Source of the DNA: Bacteroidetes bacterium OLB10
GTDB lineage: Bacteria; Bacteroidota; Bacteroidia; AKYH767-A; OLB10
DNA length: 36,407 nt
Reading direction: 5' to 3'
Assembly (NCBI GenBank): GCA_001567275.1
Contig: LNBX01000015.1
Location: 1-36,407 of the forward strand
Below are positions 15,458 to 24,196 of this stretch, one piece after another. How positions within the stretch are numbered: the stretch's first letter is position 1; the number at the start of each line of letters is the position of its first letter. The notes beneath the pieces were generated by a model. That model did not search any database. It was not told the DNA's origin and was given only the letters and a program-made list of their open reading frames with translations. A program made the position numbers and the translations under genes.

Positions 15458-16891
15458 ATGAAATCAGCTAAAGGACGTAGCCGTGGCTACAGCGCAAATG
15501 CGCCAACCGGAGGAAGGAACAAACAAAAATCTTCAGGTAATTTTAAAAGAAAACGAAGCGATGAGTCTTCCTCAGATTATGTGAAGTCAGGCAACACCTA
15601 TAGCCGCAACAAAGATGCAGGCAAACGTTCCTTTTCTTCAAGAGTAAGTAAAAGCGACAAACCTTTCAAATCGTTTCGCAAAAGAGATGATGAGAGTAAT
15701 TACGAAAAAAGCGATTTACGTAAACGATCTTACTCTTCAAGAGATAACAAAGGTGACAAACCTTTCAGATCATTTCGCAAAAGAGATGATGAGAGTAATT
15801 ACGAAAAAAGCGATTCACGTAAACGATCTTACTCTTCAAGAGATAACAAAGGTGACAAACCTTTCAAATCGTTTCGCAAAAGAGATGATGAAGGTGGATT
15901 TGAAAGAAAAAGCACCAATAAACGCGTCTTCAATAAAGATGGTGACAGGAGTCTTTCAAGAAGGAAGAGTAATTCATCAAAGCGGTATAACACGTTTTCC
16001 AATCAGGAGAACTCTTATGCTGAATCTGACACATCAAGAAAAAATTCATTTCGATCAGCAGGTAAAAATCGTTTATTAAAGGGGAAAAAGAAAAAGGATT
16101 TTAGCTCTGAGACACATTCTAATTCTAGAGAAAGTTCTATTCGTCTTAATCGCTACATTGCCAACAGTGGAATTTGCAGCAGGCGCGAAGCAGATGAAAT
16201 GATTGAAGCGGGATTAATTTCAGTTAATGGTGAAATTGTTACACAGTTAGGAACCAAGGTTTCACAGGATGATGTTGTAAAATACAATGGTGAAACCATC
16301 AGAAATGAAAAACCACAATATCTTCTTCTGAATAAACCTAAGGACTACATTACCACAATGGATGATCCGCAGGACAGACGCACCGTGATGAGTCTGATAG
16401 CAGGTGCATGCAAGGAGCGCATTTATCCCGTTGGCCGATTAGACAGAAATACAACAGGTGTTTTATTGTTTACCAATGATGGCGACCTTGCAAAAAAACT
16501 GACCCATCCGAGTTATGAAGTGCAAAAAATCTATCATGTTGAATTAGATAAAAACTTAAGAGCAGAAGATATGGAAGTCATTCGTCAAGGAGTGAAACTG
16601 GAGGACGGCATGGCTATGGTTGACGATATTCAATATGATGCAGGATTTCAGGATAAAAGTCAGGTAGGAGTAGAAATCCACTCAGGACGCAACCGTATTG
16701 TCAGACGTATTTTTGAATCACTCGGATATAACGTTATAAAACTCGACAGAGTGATGTTTGCAGGATTAACTAAGAAAGATGTTACACGTGGAAGATGGCG
16801 TATGCTTTCGGAAATGGAAGTAAATAATCTCAAAATGATTACTGCACGTGTGAATAAGAAAAAAGAAAAGCGTCCGCGATTAAGAAAATAA
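15458..16891 (+). CDS. RsuA/RluB-family pseudouridine synthase with long repetitive basic N-terminus
   Basis: Modifies uridine in rRNA. Residues 1-225 are a disordered, Arg/Lys/Ser/Asp-rich extension with a near-perfect 33-residue repeat (68-100, 101-133, part of 134-146). An S4 RNA-binding domain follows (about 228-275, IRLNRYIANSGICSRREADEMI). The synthase domain then has catalytic Asp329 in GRLDRNTTG and the later SGRNRIVRRIFESLGY. The catalytic part is about 250 residues, typical of the family; the tail doubles the protein. Long charged tails are known in Bacteroidota RluB-like proteins and probably bind RNA non-specifically (inference). It lies 8 bases after the SIMPL gene and 7 before the TlpA-like gene. 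Confidence 0.92.
   Translation: MKSAKGRSRGYSANAPTGGRNKQKSSGNFKRKRSDESSSDYVKSGNTYSRNKDAGKRSFSSRVSKSDKPFKSFRKRDDESNYEKSDLRKRSYSSRDNKGDKPFRSFRKRDDESNYEKSDSRKRSYSSRDNKGDKPFKSFRKRDDEGGFERKSTNKRVFNKDGDRSLSRRKSNSSKRYNTFSNQENSYAESDTSRKNSFRSAGKNRLLKGKKKKDFSSETHSNSRESSIRLNRYIANSGICSRREADEMIEAGLISVNGEIVTQLGTKVSQDDVVKYNGETIRNEKPQYLLLNKPKDYITTMDDPQDRRTVMSLIAGACKERIYPVGRLDRNTTGVLLFTNDGDLAKKLTHPSYEVQKIYHVELDKNLRAEDMEVIRQGVKLEDGMAMVDDIQYDAGFQDKSQVGVEIHSGRNRIVRRIFESLGYNVIKLDRVMFAGLTKKDVTRGRWRMLSEMEVNNLKMITARVNKKKEKRPRLRK
15659..15895 (+). repeat. 99-bp in-frame tandem repeat in the pseudouridine synthase gene
   Basis: Two full copies of 99 bp (15659-15757 and 15758-15856) and a third partial copy to about 15895. 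The ACCTTTC anchor recurs at 15661, 15760 and 15859. Copies 1 and 2 differ at only a few bases, so the tract is young or homogenised. Unit length is a multiple of three, so gain or loss of units keeps the frame. Confidence 0.85.
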
Positions 16892-16898
16892 GTAAGTA

Positions 16899-18059
16899 AT
16901 GGGACTCTTGCAAAGTTTGGTTCTTACTACAGGAATATGGCGGGCTGTAATTCTTACGCCAGGAGGAGAGCTGCCTTTTGGTATGGATATAAAATACAAC
17001 AATCAGCAGCCTGTGGTTTATCTGATGAATGGTGGTGAACGAATTGAGGTGAATGAAATTACACTGCGTGATGATTCAATTATTATGCGTCTTCCTTTGT
17101 ATGATTCCGAAATACATGCTGTAATTAAAGAGAAAGAACTTAACGGATACTGGATAAATCTGTCACGCAAAAACAAACCGTCACTCCCATTTAAAGCTGA
17201 AGCCGGAAAATATTTTCGTTTTGCTGAATGTTCAACAACCGGCAGGTTGCCTGAAAAATGGAAAATGACGTTTAGTCCGGGAACAAAAGATTCATCCATT
17301 GCAGTAGGTTTGATTCATCAGGACGGAAGCCATCTGAATGCTGCCATATTAACTCCTTCAGGAGATTATCGCTATCTCGAAGGAAATCTGTGTAACGACA
17401 GTTTGTTTCTTTCCTATTTTGACGGGGCTTTTGCTTATCTTTTCAAAGCGAAAGTGAGTGAAAATAAAATTGAAGGAACTTTTTATGCAGGCAATCACTG
17501 GCAGGAAAAGTTTGAAGCCATTGCTGATGCAGGTGCAACATTGCCTGATCCCTACTCACTTACTTCAATGAAAGACAGAAATGCACCATTTACATTTGAA
17601 GCATTACGCACAGACAGCAGCCTGTTTCATTTTCCCGATAAAAAATATGAGGGCAAAGTAGTGATGATAGAAATTATGGGCACATGGTGCCCCAACTGCA
17701 TGGACGAAGCTGCTTTCTTATCTGACTATTTCAAGAAAGCGGATCAGAAAGATTTGGTGATTATTGGTCTTGCTTTTGAAAGGTCAAGTGATTTTACAAA
17801 AGCAACAGATAACATTCACCGCATGCGCGAAAGATTTCATACTCCGTACGAGGTTTTGTTAGGTGGAACACTTGCTGATGCAAAAGAAAAATTAAGCATG
17901 TTCAACAAACTGAATGGTTATCCTACCACAGTTTTTATAGACAAAAAAGGAAGAGTGCGACAAATACATACAGGATTTAACGGCCCTGCAACAGGCGCAT
18001 ACTACGAAAAAACAAAAGATGATTTCATTCATCTCATCAACACCTTGATTAAGGAGTAA
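16899..18059 (+). CDS. TlpA-like thioredoxin-fold protein
   Basis: A 386-residue protein. The first 210 residues are a beta-rich region beginning TGIWRAVILTPGGELPFGMD, of the type found ahead of TlpA domains in Bacteroidota. The C-terminal 160 residues are a TlpA/ResA-like thioredoxin domain with redox motif WCPNC (Cys264 and Cys267) in MGTWCPNCMDEAAFL and the later cis-Pro region GYPTTVFIDKKG. Such proteins reduce disulfides in the periplasm, for example in cytochrome c maturation. No convincing signal peptide or lipobox precedes the first domain: only MGLLQSLVLTT is present, so the N-terminus may be mis-set, truncated or the protein cytoplasmic. The gene starts 7 bases after the pseudouridine synthase stop. 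Confidence 0.82.
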   Translation: MGLLQSLVLTTGIWRAVILTPGGELPFGMDIKYNNQQPVVYLMNGGERIEVNEITLRDDSIIMRLPLYDSEIHAVIKEKELNGYWINLSRKNKPSLPFKAEAGKYFRFAECSTTGRLPEKWKMTFSPGTKDSSIAVGLIHQDGSHLNAAILTPSGDYRYLEGNLCNDSLFLSYFDGAFAYLFKAKVSENKIEGTFYAGNHWQEKFEAIADAGATLPDPYSLTSMKDRNAPFTFEALRTDSSLFHFPDKKYEGKVVMIEIMGTWCPNCMDEAAFLSDYFKKADQKDLVIIGLAFERSSDFTKATDNIHRMRERFHTPYEVLLGGTLADAKEKLSMFNKLNGYPTTVFIDKKGRVRQIHTGFNGPATGAYYEKTKDDFIHLINTLIKE

Positions 18060-18110
18060 GATTTTTCTCAGGCGTTTTGCGATTATTTACAAAATTTTCT
18101 GTTTAATCTT

Positions 18111-21100
18111 TTAGGTTTCTTCAGCATACTGTGGTAATATAATCGTAAACTGAGTTCCCTTGTCGGCTTCACTTTCAAAAGTAATTGAGCCATTCATATT
18201 CTCAACAATACTTTTTACCATTGCCAGTCCAAGTCCCGTGCCTCCACTTTTGGTAGTGAAATTAGGAGTAAATATTTTTGATTTGAATTCTTCGGCAATG
18301 CCTTTACCGTTATCTGCTATTTCAATCCTAAATTTATTATTTAATTTCTGAAGTGTAATTCTGATGACTCCTTCTTTGTCTTCAGGAACTGCCTGCACTG
18401 CATTTTTCATCAGGTTGCCAAAAGCACGCAATGTCTGCTCTCTGTCTCCACTCACAAAAGCTTCTTCGCAACCTGTGCTATCAAAAATAAAATGAACATG
18501 TGCTGTTTCATTATATAAATCAATATTACTTTGAATTAACTTAATTAAATCTATTCTTTCAAAATTACCTTTCGGCATTTTGGCAAAATTCGAAAATTCA
18601 GTAGCTATTCTTGACAGTGAATCAATCTGATCAATCATGGTACGTGTTACACGTTCAATTATCATATTGAAATTTTCACTCTTTTCACTCCATGCACGCG
18701 ACAAATGTTGCACGCTGAGTTTCATGGGTGTCAATGGATTTTTTATTTCATGCGCCACCTGCTTTGCCATTTCACGCCAGGCGGTTTCACGCTCCGACTG
18801 AGCCAATGCATCGGCACTTTTTGCCAGCTGTCCAACCATTTTGTTGTATTCATTTACCAGCGATCCTATCTCATCACCACCTTCCCATTCAATCAGTTCA
18901 TTGCTGCTTCCTAATTTTATTTTCCCCAGCTTTTGCTGAATCAGATTAAGTGGTTTGACTAATCTGTTAGAAATAATAAATGTAAGTACAATGGCAATAC
19001 CAAACAACAAAACATAAATATTAATAAGAGTAACAAGAAATCCGCTGATCTCTTTTTTTAACTCATTTTGCCTTGCAAAATATGGCAGATTGATAAATGC
19101 TGCAATATGATTGTTTTTTGTAAAGATAGTTTCATAAGCAGATGTGTATTCCAATAGACCTATTCGTTCATCATGTATAAATCCATTACTCTGATAGTTC
19201 GTCAGCCTGTCATAAGCCTTACGATTCATCAGCCTTGAAATAATTTCGAGGTCAAAAATTTTTGGCTGTGTTGAATAAATTATTCTTCCTCTGCTGTCGT
19301 ATAAATTAAAATCTGTACCCAGCGTATTTGATATTCTTGAAAAATTGAGTGCTGCCTCGTCAGTAAGCTTATTTTCCTGCAATGATTTATCATGAAACTC
19401 TGTTTCAACAGCCAGCATCAGTGACGAAAGTTTTTCTTTGATCCGTGTCTTTTGGTCCTCGGCATACCCTCTTGTGATGTAAAAAATGGAACCTCCTCCG
19501 ATAAGCAGAAATGCAGCCATTACCATTCCAATAACTGAAATCTGAATACGCTTTCTGAAATCGAGATGCATCCTGAACTGATTTATGATCAGCATCCATA
19601 ACAGATAAAGAATGATAAATATACCGGAGAAGAAAATAAACACATACGAAAACAAAGTAAACTGCTCAATCAGCAACGGTGTCTTGTAGGAAATGATTAC
19701 CAGACTGTTTTTATCAGGATAATTAAACAGATGTACATAGCCATTATAAGTTTCAAACTGTTCAGATTTTATCGCTCCAAACATGCGTTCGTATGTTGAT
19801 TCCGTCAAAAAATAATTAAACTTTCCGTTTTGGAAAACGAGTTTTCCATTTTCATACTTGGCATACGAGTAGGTTGAAAAATCTTTCGTTGCAGGAATTT
19901 TATCAGAAAGCAATAAGTCAGGAAAACCGCCTTCTTCTCTGTAAAATTTCGAATCCAGTAATATAATCAAGCTACCTGCAGGAACAGAGCTTTCAGGTTT
20001 GTAATAATTAATTTTACCGATGTAACCAATTTTACCAGCTGCACTGTTAATATAATAAAACGAAGGACTGTAGGTAGGTCGGGAATTAAAACGTATAATG
20101 CTGTCGTAAGCAGCAACTGTTTGCAATGAATCAGAAGTGTAAAACAGAGATACGCCTGCAGAATCAAACGCTTTTATCTGAATATCGTATCGTGCCCAGT
20201 AAACCTGATTGAATGCTGAAAGTAATACCCGTTTCTTAATTTTATCTTCGAGAGAAGACACACTGCTTCCCACAAAACTTGCTGTGATAAAATTGTCTGA
20301 TTTCAATTTTTGTTCTATATCCTGAAAGAGGTATTCTGCAATCAGATCTTCGCGTGTCTCAACTTTATTCACCAGCAGTCGCATGTTATTTTTCTCACGC
20401 ACCATATTGAAACTTGAAATGGTGTATGCTGCATAAACAGAAAAACCTGCTATTACCAGCATATACCTGACAAATGAAAATTGCTGTTTACTTGTAAACC
20501 TTATATAACTGATAAAAAGAATGAGTGAGTTGGTCAGCAGAAATGTTGCAACACCATAGTTAATAAAAACTTCTGTATCGCGCAGTAGTATTAGAAATAT
20601 CAGAAATACTCCCTGAGTTATCAGAAACAACAAAAGATTATATGGAAGCGAAAATCCGCTGTATTCGGCAAAACGAACAGTACCTTCACAGGAAATATAA
20701 AACGTAAATAACAGTATTCCGATTATCAGAAATCCGATAAGGCTGAAGAATGTTAATTCAAAAACATTATTTACATTAAAAGAAATTTTTGAGTTAAGGA
20801 TTAATCCGCTGATGAGATAATTGATAAATACTGAAAAAAGAAATGTAAACAGCAGGTTACCTACAACTACAACCGACAACAATGCAGAGCTTTGCCTGAT
20901 GACATTAATTTTTTTCCGTCTGAAATGCAGATAGCGATAAACAAAGAGAATGACACAACAAAACACAGAAGCACTTAACAGGAAATCGCCCAGTGAATTG
21001 AGAAAATAAGATGTTGCATAAAACTTCGGGTTGAATAAGGGCATGCCATATAAAAATCCGGGAAGTCGGTAATTGAGCATTGCCCACTTTAACAGTATCA

Positions 21101-21842
21101 GTAAACTAATGATCACAAATGAAACAAATGGCAGTCGCCTTATCCAGTAAATAGCATACTGATAAATTGATACTACCAATATCATAAAACCAGCCAGATA
21201 AATCAGAGCAATATACCACTGATTACCCGGGTCACTGTTTACAGGATTATACTTTACGCTGAACAGGTAATTATCATTGGAACTGATGATGGGATAGGTA
21301 CCGGGTACAGCACTGGTTTGCAATTGTGCATGCTCAGGAAATCCGAAAATGGGATTAAACTCATTGCGCAGATACTTATTCTGTATTTCGTAACCGGTAT
21401 GTATGGGCAGCAAACCAATGATTGAAATATTTCTTTTCTCGAAACGAAACAGTTCATACCAACCATTCTTAAGATGAATCATCTGCTGATTGATACCACT
21501 CTTCACCTGATCGTATGAAAAGGTCACAGCGTTGTTGTCCCAATAAATAAGATTATTGTTATGATATACGAAGCAATAGAAATCACTCTTCGGGCGCAAA
21601 GCTGCTTTTGTAAGGCTGTCGTCAATGGCATGTGGGCTGGTTTGAAGTGAGAGTACATTTGCCAGCCACTCTACATACTGATTGGCTTTTTTCTCCTCTT
21701 CGTGCAGGGTTTTCTTGGCAAATACAGTAATACGGGCAAAATCGTTTTCACTCTGATGCAATGTATATTCCAAAAGGAATGCCACCGCAATCAGAACTAC
21801 CGAACTGATGAGTAATAAAGGCCTATAACGTGATAGCTGCAA
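18111..21842 (-). CDS. Large membrane sensor histidine kinase (HAMP, HisKA, HATPase)
   Basis: A 1243-residue sensor kinase. There is an N-terminal transmembrane segment (8-25), a sensor region, then a cluster of about eight hydrophobic segments (210-480). A second extracytoplasmic region and more membrane segments (about 735-790 and 945-965) precede HAMP (about 965-1015). The kinase core has phospho-acceptor His1031 in AHEIKNPLTPMKLSVQHL, the N box with Asn1147 in NLMKNAVQAV, G1 at DNGKGI (1177) and G2 at GTGLGL (1201). The AHEIKNPLTP pattern is NtrY-like. The start is TTG, because in-frame codons upstream reach a stop with no ATG or GTG. A TACATTTG element lies 23 bases upstream. No response regulator is adjacent, so its partner is unknown. 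Confidence 0.9.
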   Translation of the reverse strand: MQLSRYRPLLLISSVVLIAVAFLLEYTLHQSENDFARITVFAKKTLHEEEKKANQYVEWLANVLSLQTSPHAIDDSLTKAALRPKSDFYCFVYHNNNLIYWDNNAVTFSYDQVKSGINQQMIHLKNGWYELFRFEKRNISIIGLLPIHTGYEIQNKYLRNEFNPIFGFPEHAQLQTSAVPGTYPIISSNDNYLFSVKYNPVNSDPGNQWYIALIYLAGFMILVVSIYQYAIYWIRRLPFVSFVIISLLILLKWAMLNYRLPGFLYGMPLFNPKFYATSYFLNSLGDFLLSASVFCCVILFVYRYLHFRRKKINVIRQSSALLSVVVVGNLLFTFLFSVFINYLISGLILNSKISFNVNNVFELTFFSLIGFLIIGILLFTFYISCEGTVRFAEYSGFSLPYNLLLFLITQGVFLIFLILLRDTEVFINYGVATFLLTNSLILFISYIRFTSKQQFSFVRYMLVIAGFSVYAAYTISSFNMVREKNNMRLLVNKVETREDLIAEYLFQDIEQKLKSDNFITASFVGSSVSSLEDKIKKRVLLSAFNQVYWARYDIQIKAFDSAGVSLFYTSDSLQTVAAYDSIIRFNSRPTYSPSFYYINSAAGKIGYIGKINYYKPESSVPAGSLIILLDSKFYREEGGFPDLLLSDKIPATKDFSTYSYAKYENGKLVFQNGKFNYFLTESTYERMFGAIKSEQFETYNGYVHLFNYPDKNSLVIISYKTPLLIEQFTLFSYVFIFFSGIFIILYLLWMLIINQFRMHLDFRKRIQISVIGMVMAAFLLIGGGSIFYITRGYAEDQKTRIKEKLSSLMLAVETEFHDKSLQENKLTDEAALNFSRISNTLGTDFNLYDSRGRIIYSTQPKIFDLEIISRLMNRKAYDRLTNYQSNGFIHDERIGLLEYTSAYETIFTKNNHIAAFINLPYFARQNELKKEISGFLVTLINIYVLLFGIAIVLTFIISNRLVKPLNLIQQKLGKIKLGSSNELIEWEGGDEIGSLVNEYNKMVGQLAKSADALAQSERETAWREMAKQVAHEIKNPLTPMKLSVQHLSRAWSEKSENFNMIIERVTRTMIDQIDSLSRIATEFSNFAKMPKGNFERIDLIKLIQSNIDLYNETAHVHFIFDSTGCEEAFVSGDREQTLRAFGNLMKNAVQAVPEDKEGVIRITLQKLNNKFRIEIADNGKGIAEEFKSKIFTPNFTTKSGGTGLGLAMVKSIVENMNGSITFESEADKGTQFTIILPQYAEET

Positions 21843-21865
21843 CGTATGAAGAATTTTGTCCTGAA

Positions 21866-21873
21866 CAAATGTA
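21866..21873 (-). promoter_or_regulatory. -7 promoter element for the histidine kinase
   Basis: The minus strand reads TACATTTG, fitting TAnnTTTG, 23 bases upstream of the TTG start at 21842. Confidence 0.55.
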
Positions 21874-21950
21874 TCTAATCATACGTAAAAACCATGAAAT
21901 AGTTATCTGCATCTTTTAACGACAGATTGCAGATAACTTTCTGTAAAAAT

Positions 21951-24086
21951 TTACTTTTTCACAAACCCTCTGCTTCGCATTAATGCGTTTACTTCAGGGT
22001 CTCTTCCCCTGAACGAACGATACGCCTTACTCTCTTCCACAGTAGCTCCCACACTGAACACATTGCGGTATAATTTATCGGCTACTGTCTTATCATAAAG
22101 ACCATCCTTTGCCCCGGTAAATGCTTCGGTAGCATCAGCACTGATAACGTCAGACCAGAGGTAGCTGTAATACCCTGCAGCGTAGCCATCATCGGCAAAA
22201 ATATGGCCGAACTGCGGCAGGCGATGACGCATCACAATTTCAGATGGCATATTCAGTTCCTTCAAAGTTTCTTTTTCAAAACTTTTAGGATCAATTTCCT
22301 TATCACCCGCCAGATGTATTTTCATATCCACCAGTGCACTTGCAAGATATTCTACTGTCTGAAATCCCTGGTTAAACTCTGCAGAATTTTTAATCTTGGT
22401 AAGTAACTCATCAGGCAATGCTTTTCCTGTTTTATAGTGTAGTGCAAATTGTTGCAAAACCTGTTTAGTTGGCAGCCATCGTTCAAGTAACTGTGACGGG
22501 AATTCCACATAATCGGTTGCTACGTTCGTTCCCGATAAGGAAGGATATTTAACCTGCGAACACAATCCATGCAAGGCATGTCCGAACTCATGAAACAAAG
22601 TAGTTGCATCATCCCATGATACCAAAACGGGTTCATTTCCTTTTCCTTTGATAAAATTACAATTGTTGGATACAATCGTTGTAACATTTCCATCGAGAGT
22701 ATTTTGTTCGCGATAGGCTGTCATCCATGCACCGGAGCGTTTACCTGTACGTGCATAAGGATCAAAATACCACAATCCTACAAACTTTCCGTCATTCTTA
22801 TTTTCAACTTTATAAACGCTTACATCAGGGTGAAACACAGGTACATCATTCACCTTAGTAAACTTAAGATTAAATAATTCACCAGCCACATAAAACATTC
22901 CTTCTCTCAATTTGTCCAACTGAAGATACTCTTTTACTTCATTTTGGTCAATGTCATACTTTGCTTTTCTCACCTTCTCAGCATAGTAACGATAATCCCA
23001 GGGTTCAATTTTTATCCCAGCTTTTTCATCATCAGCAATCTTTTGCATATCGGCAACTTCCTGATGAACCCGGTTCACTGCAGCAGGCCACACTGCTTCC
23101 ATCAACTCAAGAGTACGCTCTGGAGTTTTTGCCATTTTATCTGCCAGTTTCAGATGAGCAAATGTTGCGTATCCCATCAGCTTTGCTTTCTCTGCACGAA
23201 GTTTTAAAATCTGTGGTATAATAGCATTATTGTCATTGGCATCGCCATTATCACCGCGCATGATAAACATGTTAAACACTTTTTCGCGTAATGGTCTGTT
23301 AGTTCCAAAGGTGAGAAACGGTTCAACTGCTGAACGTGTATTTGAAATCAGCCATCCACCGTTTTTGTTTTTTTCTTTGGCAGCCTCAGCATAAGAATTA
23401 ATTACATCCTCGGGGACACCATTCAGTTCTTCTTTAGATTTTACTTCTATGTATTTATCATTCTCATCAGCTAACTGATGTTGTCTGAATTTAGTGAACA
23501 GTGCTGCCAGCTGCTGATTGATTTCTGCAACCTTCTTCTTTGTTGGTTCATCGAGCTTTGCTCCTGAAAGTACATAGTTTGTGTAATATCTCCACAGCAA
23601 ACGTTGTTGTTCTTCTGTGTAATTTTTGCCGACCGTATCGTTATACAATTTTTCGATTCGCATAAACAGCTTTTTATTCTGCATAATCGAATCATTAAAT
23701 GAAGCCAATCTTGGCTCTATAACTTCCTGCACTTTATCCATTTCTGGTGATCCCATGTTGGATGTCCATACACCATAAACAGCTTCCAGATTATGCAACG
23801 TTTGTCCTGAGCGTTCCAAAGCATCCATGGTGTTTGCAAAATCAGGTTCCTGAGTATTATTGGCAATGGCATCAATTTCTTTTTGCTTTTCTGCCATTGC
23901 TGCTTCAAATGCAGGAACAAATTGCTCTACTTTTATTTTATCAAATGGTGGAACACCATTATAGGGTCCACTCCATTTCTCCAACAATGGATTGTCTTTT
24001 GTCATGTTCTTGTTCTTTTGTTCTGTTTGTCCGCATCCGGTAATTGCTGCTGCCAGAATAATCAGATAAATACTTTTAGTTGTCAT
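21951..24086 (-). CDS. M3-family metallopeptidase lipoprotein (peptidyl-dipeptidase Dcp-like)
   Basis: A zinc oligopeptidase that probably trims peptides in the periplasm. The lipoprotein signal MTTKSIYLIILAAAITGC puts the lipidated Cys at 18, followed by a Gln/Lys/Asn-rich linker. Zinc ligands are His499 and His503 in FHEFGHALHG, with a likely third ligand Glu528 in DYVEFPSQ. The C-terminal YAAGYYSYLWSDVISAD is typical of M3 and contains the Tyr/His region used in substrate binding. The 711 residues are full length for Dcp-type enzymes. It lies 108 bases upstream of the histidine kinase and follows the subtilase on the same strand. A peptidase pair for extracellular protein use is a reasonable inference. 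Confidence 0.93.
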   Translation of the reverse strand: MTTKSIYLIILAAAITGCGQTEQKNKNMTKDNPLLEKWSGPYNGVPPFDKIKVEQFVPAFEAAMAEKQKEIDAIANNTQEPDFANTMDALERSGQTLHNLEAVYGVWTSNMGSPEMDKVQEVIEPRLASFNDSIMQNKKLFMRIEKLYNDTVGKNYTEEQQRLLWRYYTNYVLSGAKLDEPTKKKVAEINQQLAALFTKFRQHQLADENDKYIEVKSKEELNGVPEDVINSYAEAAKEKNKNGGWLISNTRSAVEPFLTFGTNRPLREKVFNMFIMRGDNGDANDNNAIIPQILKLRAEKAKLMGYATFAHLKLADKMAKTPERTLELMEAVWPAAVNRVHQEVADMQKIADDEKAGIKIEPWDYRYYAEKVRKAKYDIDQNEVKEYLQLDKLREGMFYVAGELFNLKFTKVNDVPVFHPDVSVYKVENKNDGKFVGLWYFDPYARTGKRSGAWMTAYREQNTLDGNVTTIVSNNCNFIKGKGNEPVLVSWDDATTLFHEFGHALHGLCSQVKYPSLSGTNVATDYVEFPSQLLERWLPTKQVLQQFALHYKTGKALPDELLTKIKNSAEFNQGFQTVEYLASALVDMKIHLAGDKEIDPKSFEKETLKELNMPSEIVMRHRLPQFGHIFADDGYAAGYYSYLWSDVISADATEAFTGAKDGLYDKTVADKLYRNVFSVGATVEESKAYRSFRGRDPEVNALMRSRGFVKK

Positions 24087-24196
24087 GATAGTTGAAGTGT
24101 TATCTTTTTAATAATGCGAGATTAAAAAATAGTTTGCTCAATTAATCTTAACGCATGTTAAAATTAATACTGAGAGATACAGTTAATCTTCAATTG

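Noticed and set aside
15659..15895. An insertion sequence or transposon in the repeat-rich pseudouridine synthase gene
   Set aside because: The repeats keep the reading frame, have no terminal inverted repeats or transposase, and are simple in-frame duplications.
15687..16079. Overlapping 130-residue forward ORF in the pseudouridine synthase tail
   Set aside because: It is open only because the 99-bp repeat is a multiple of three, so the alternative frame repeats too; it has no start signal of its own.
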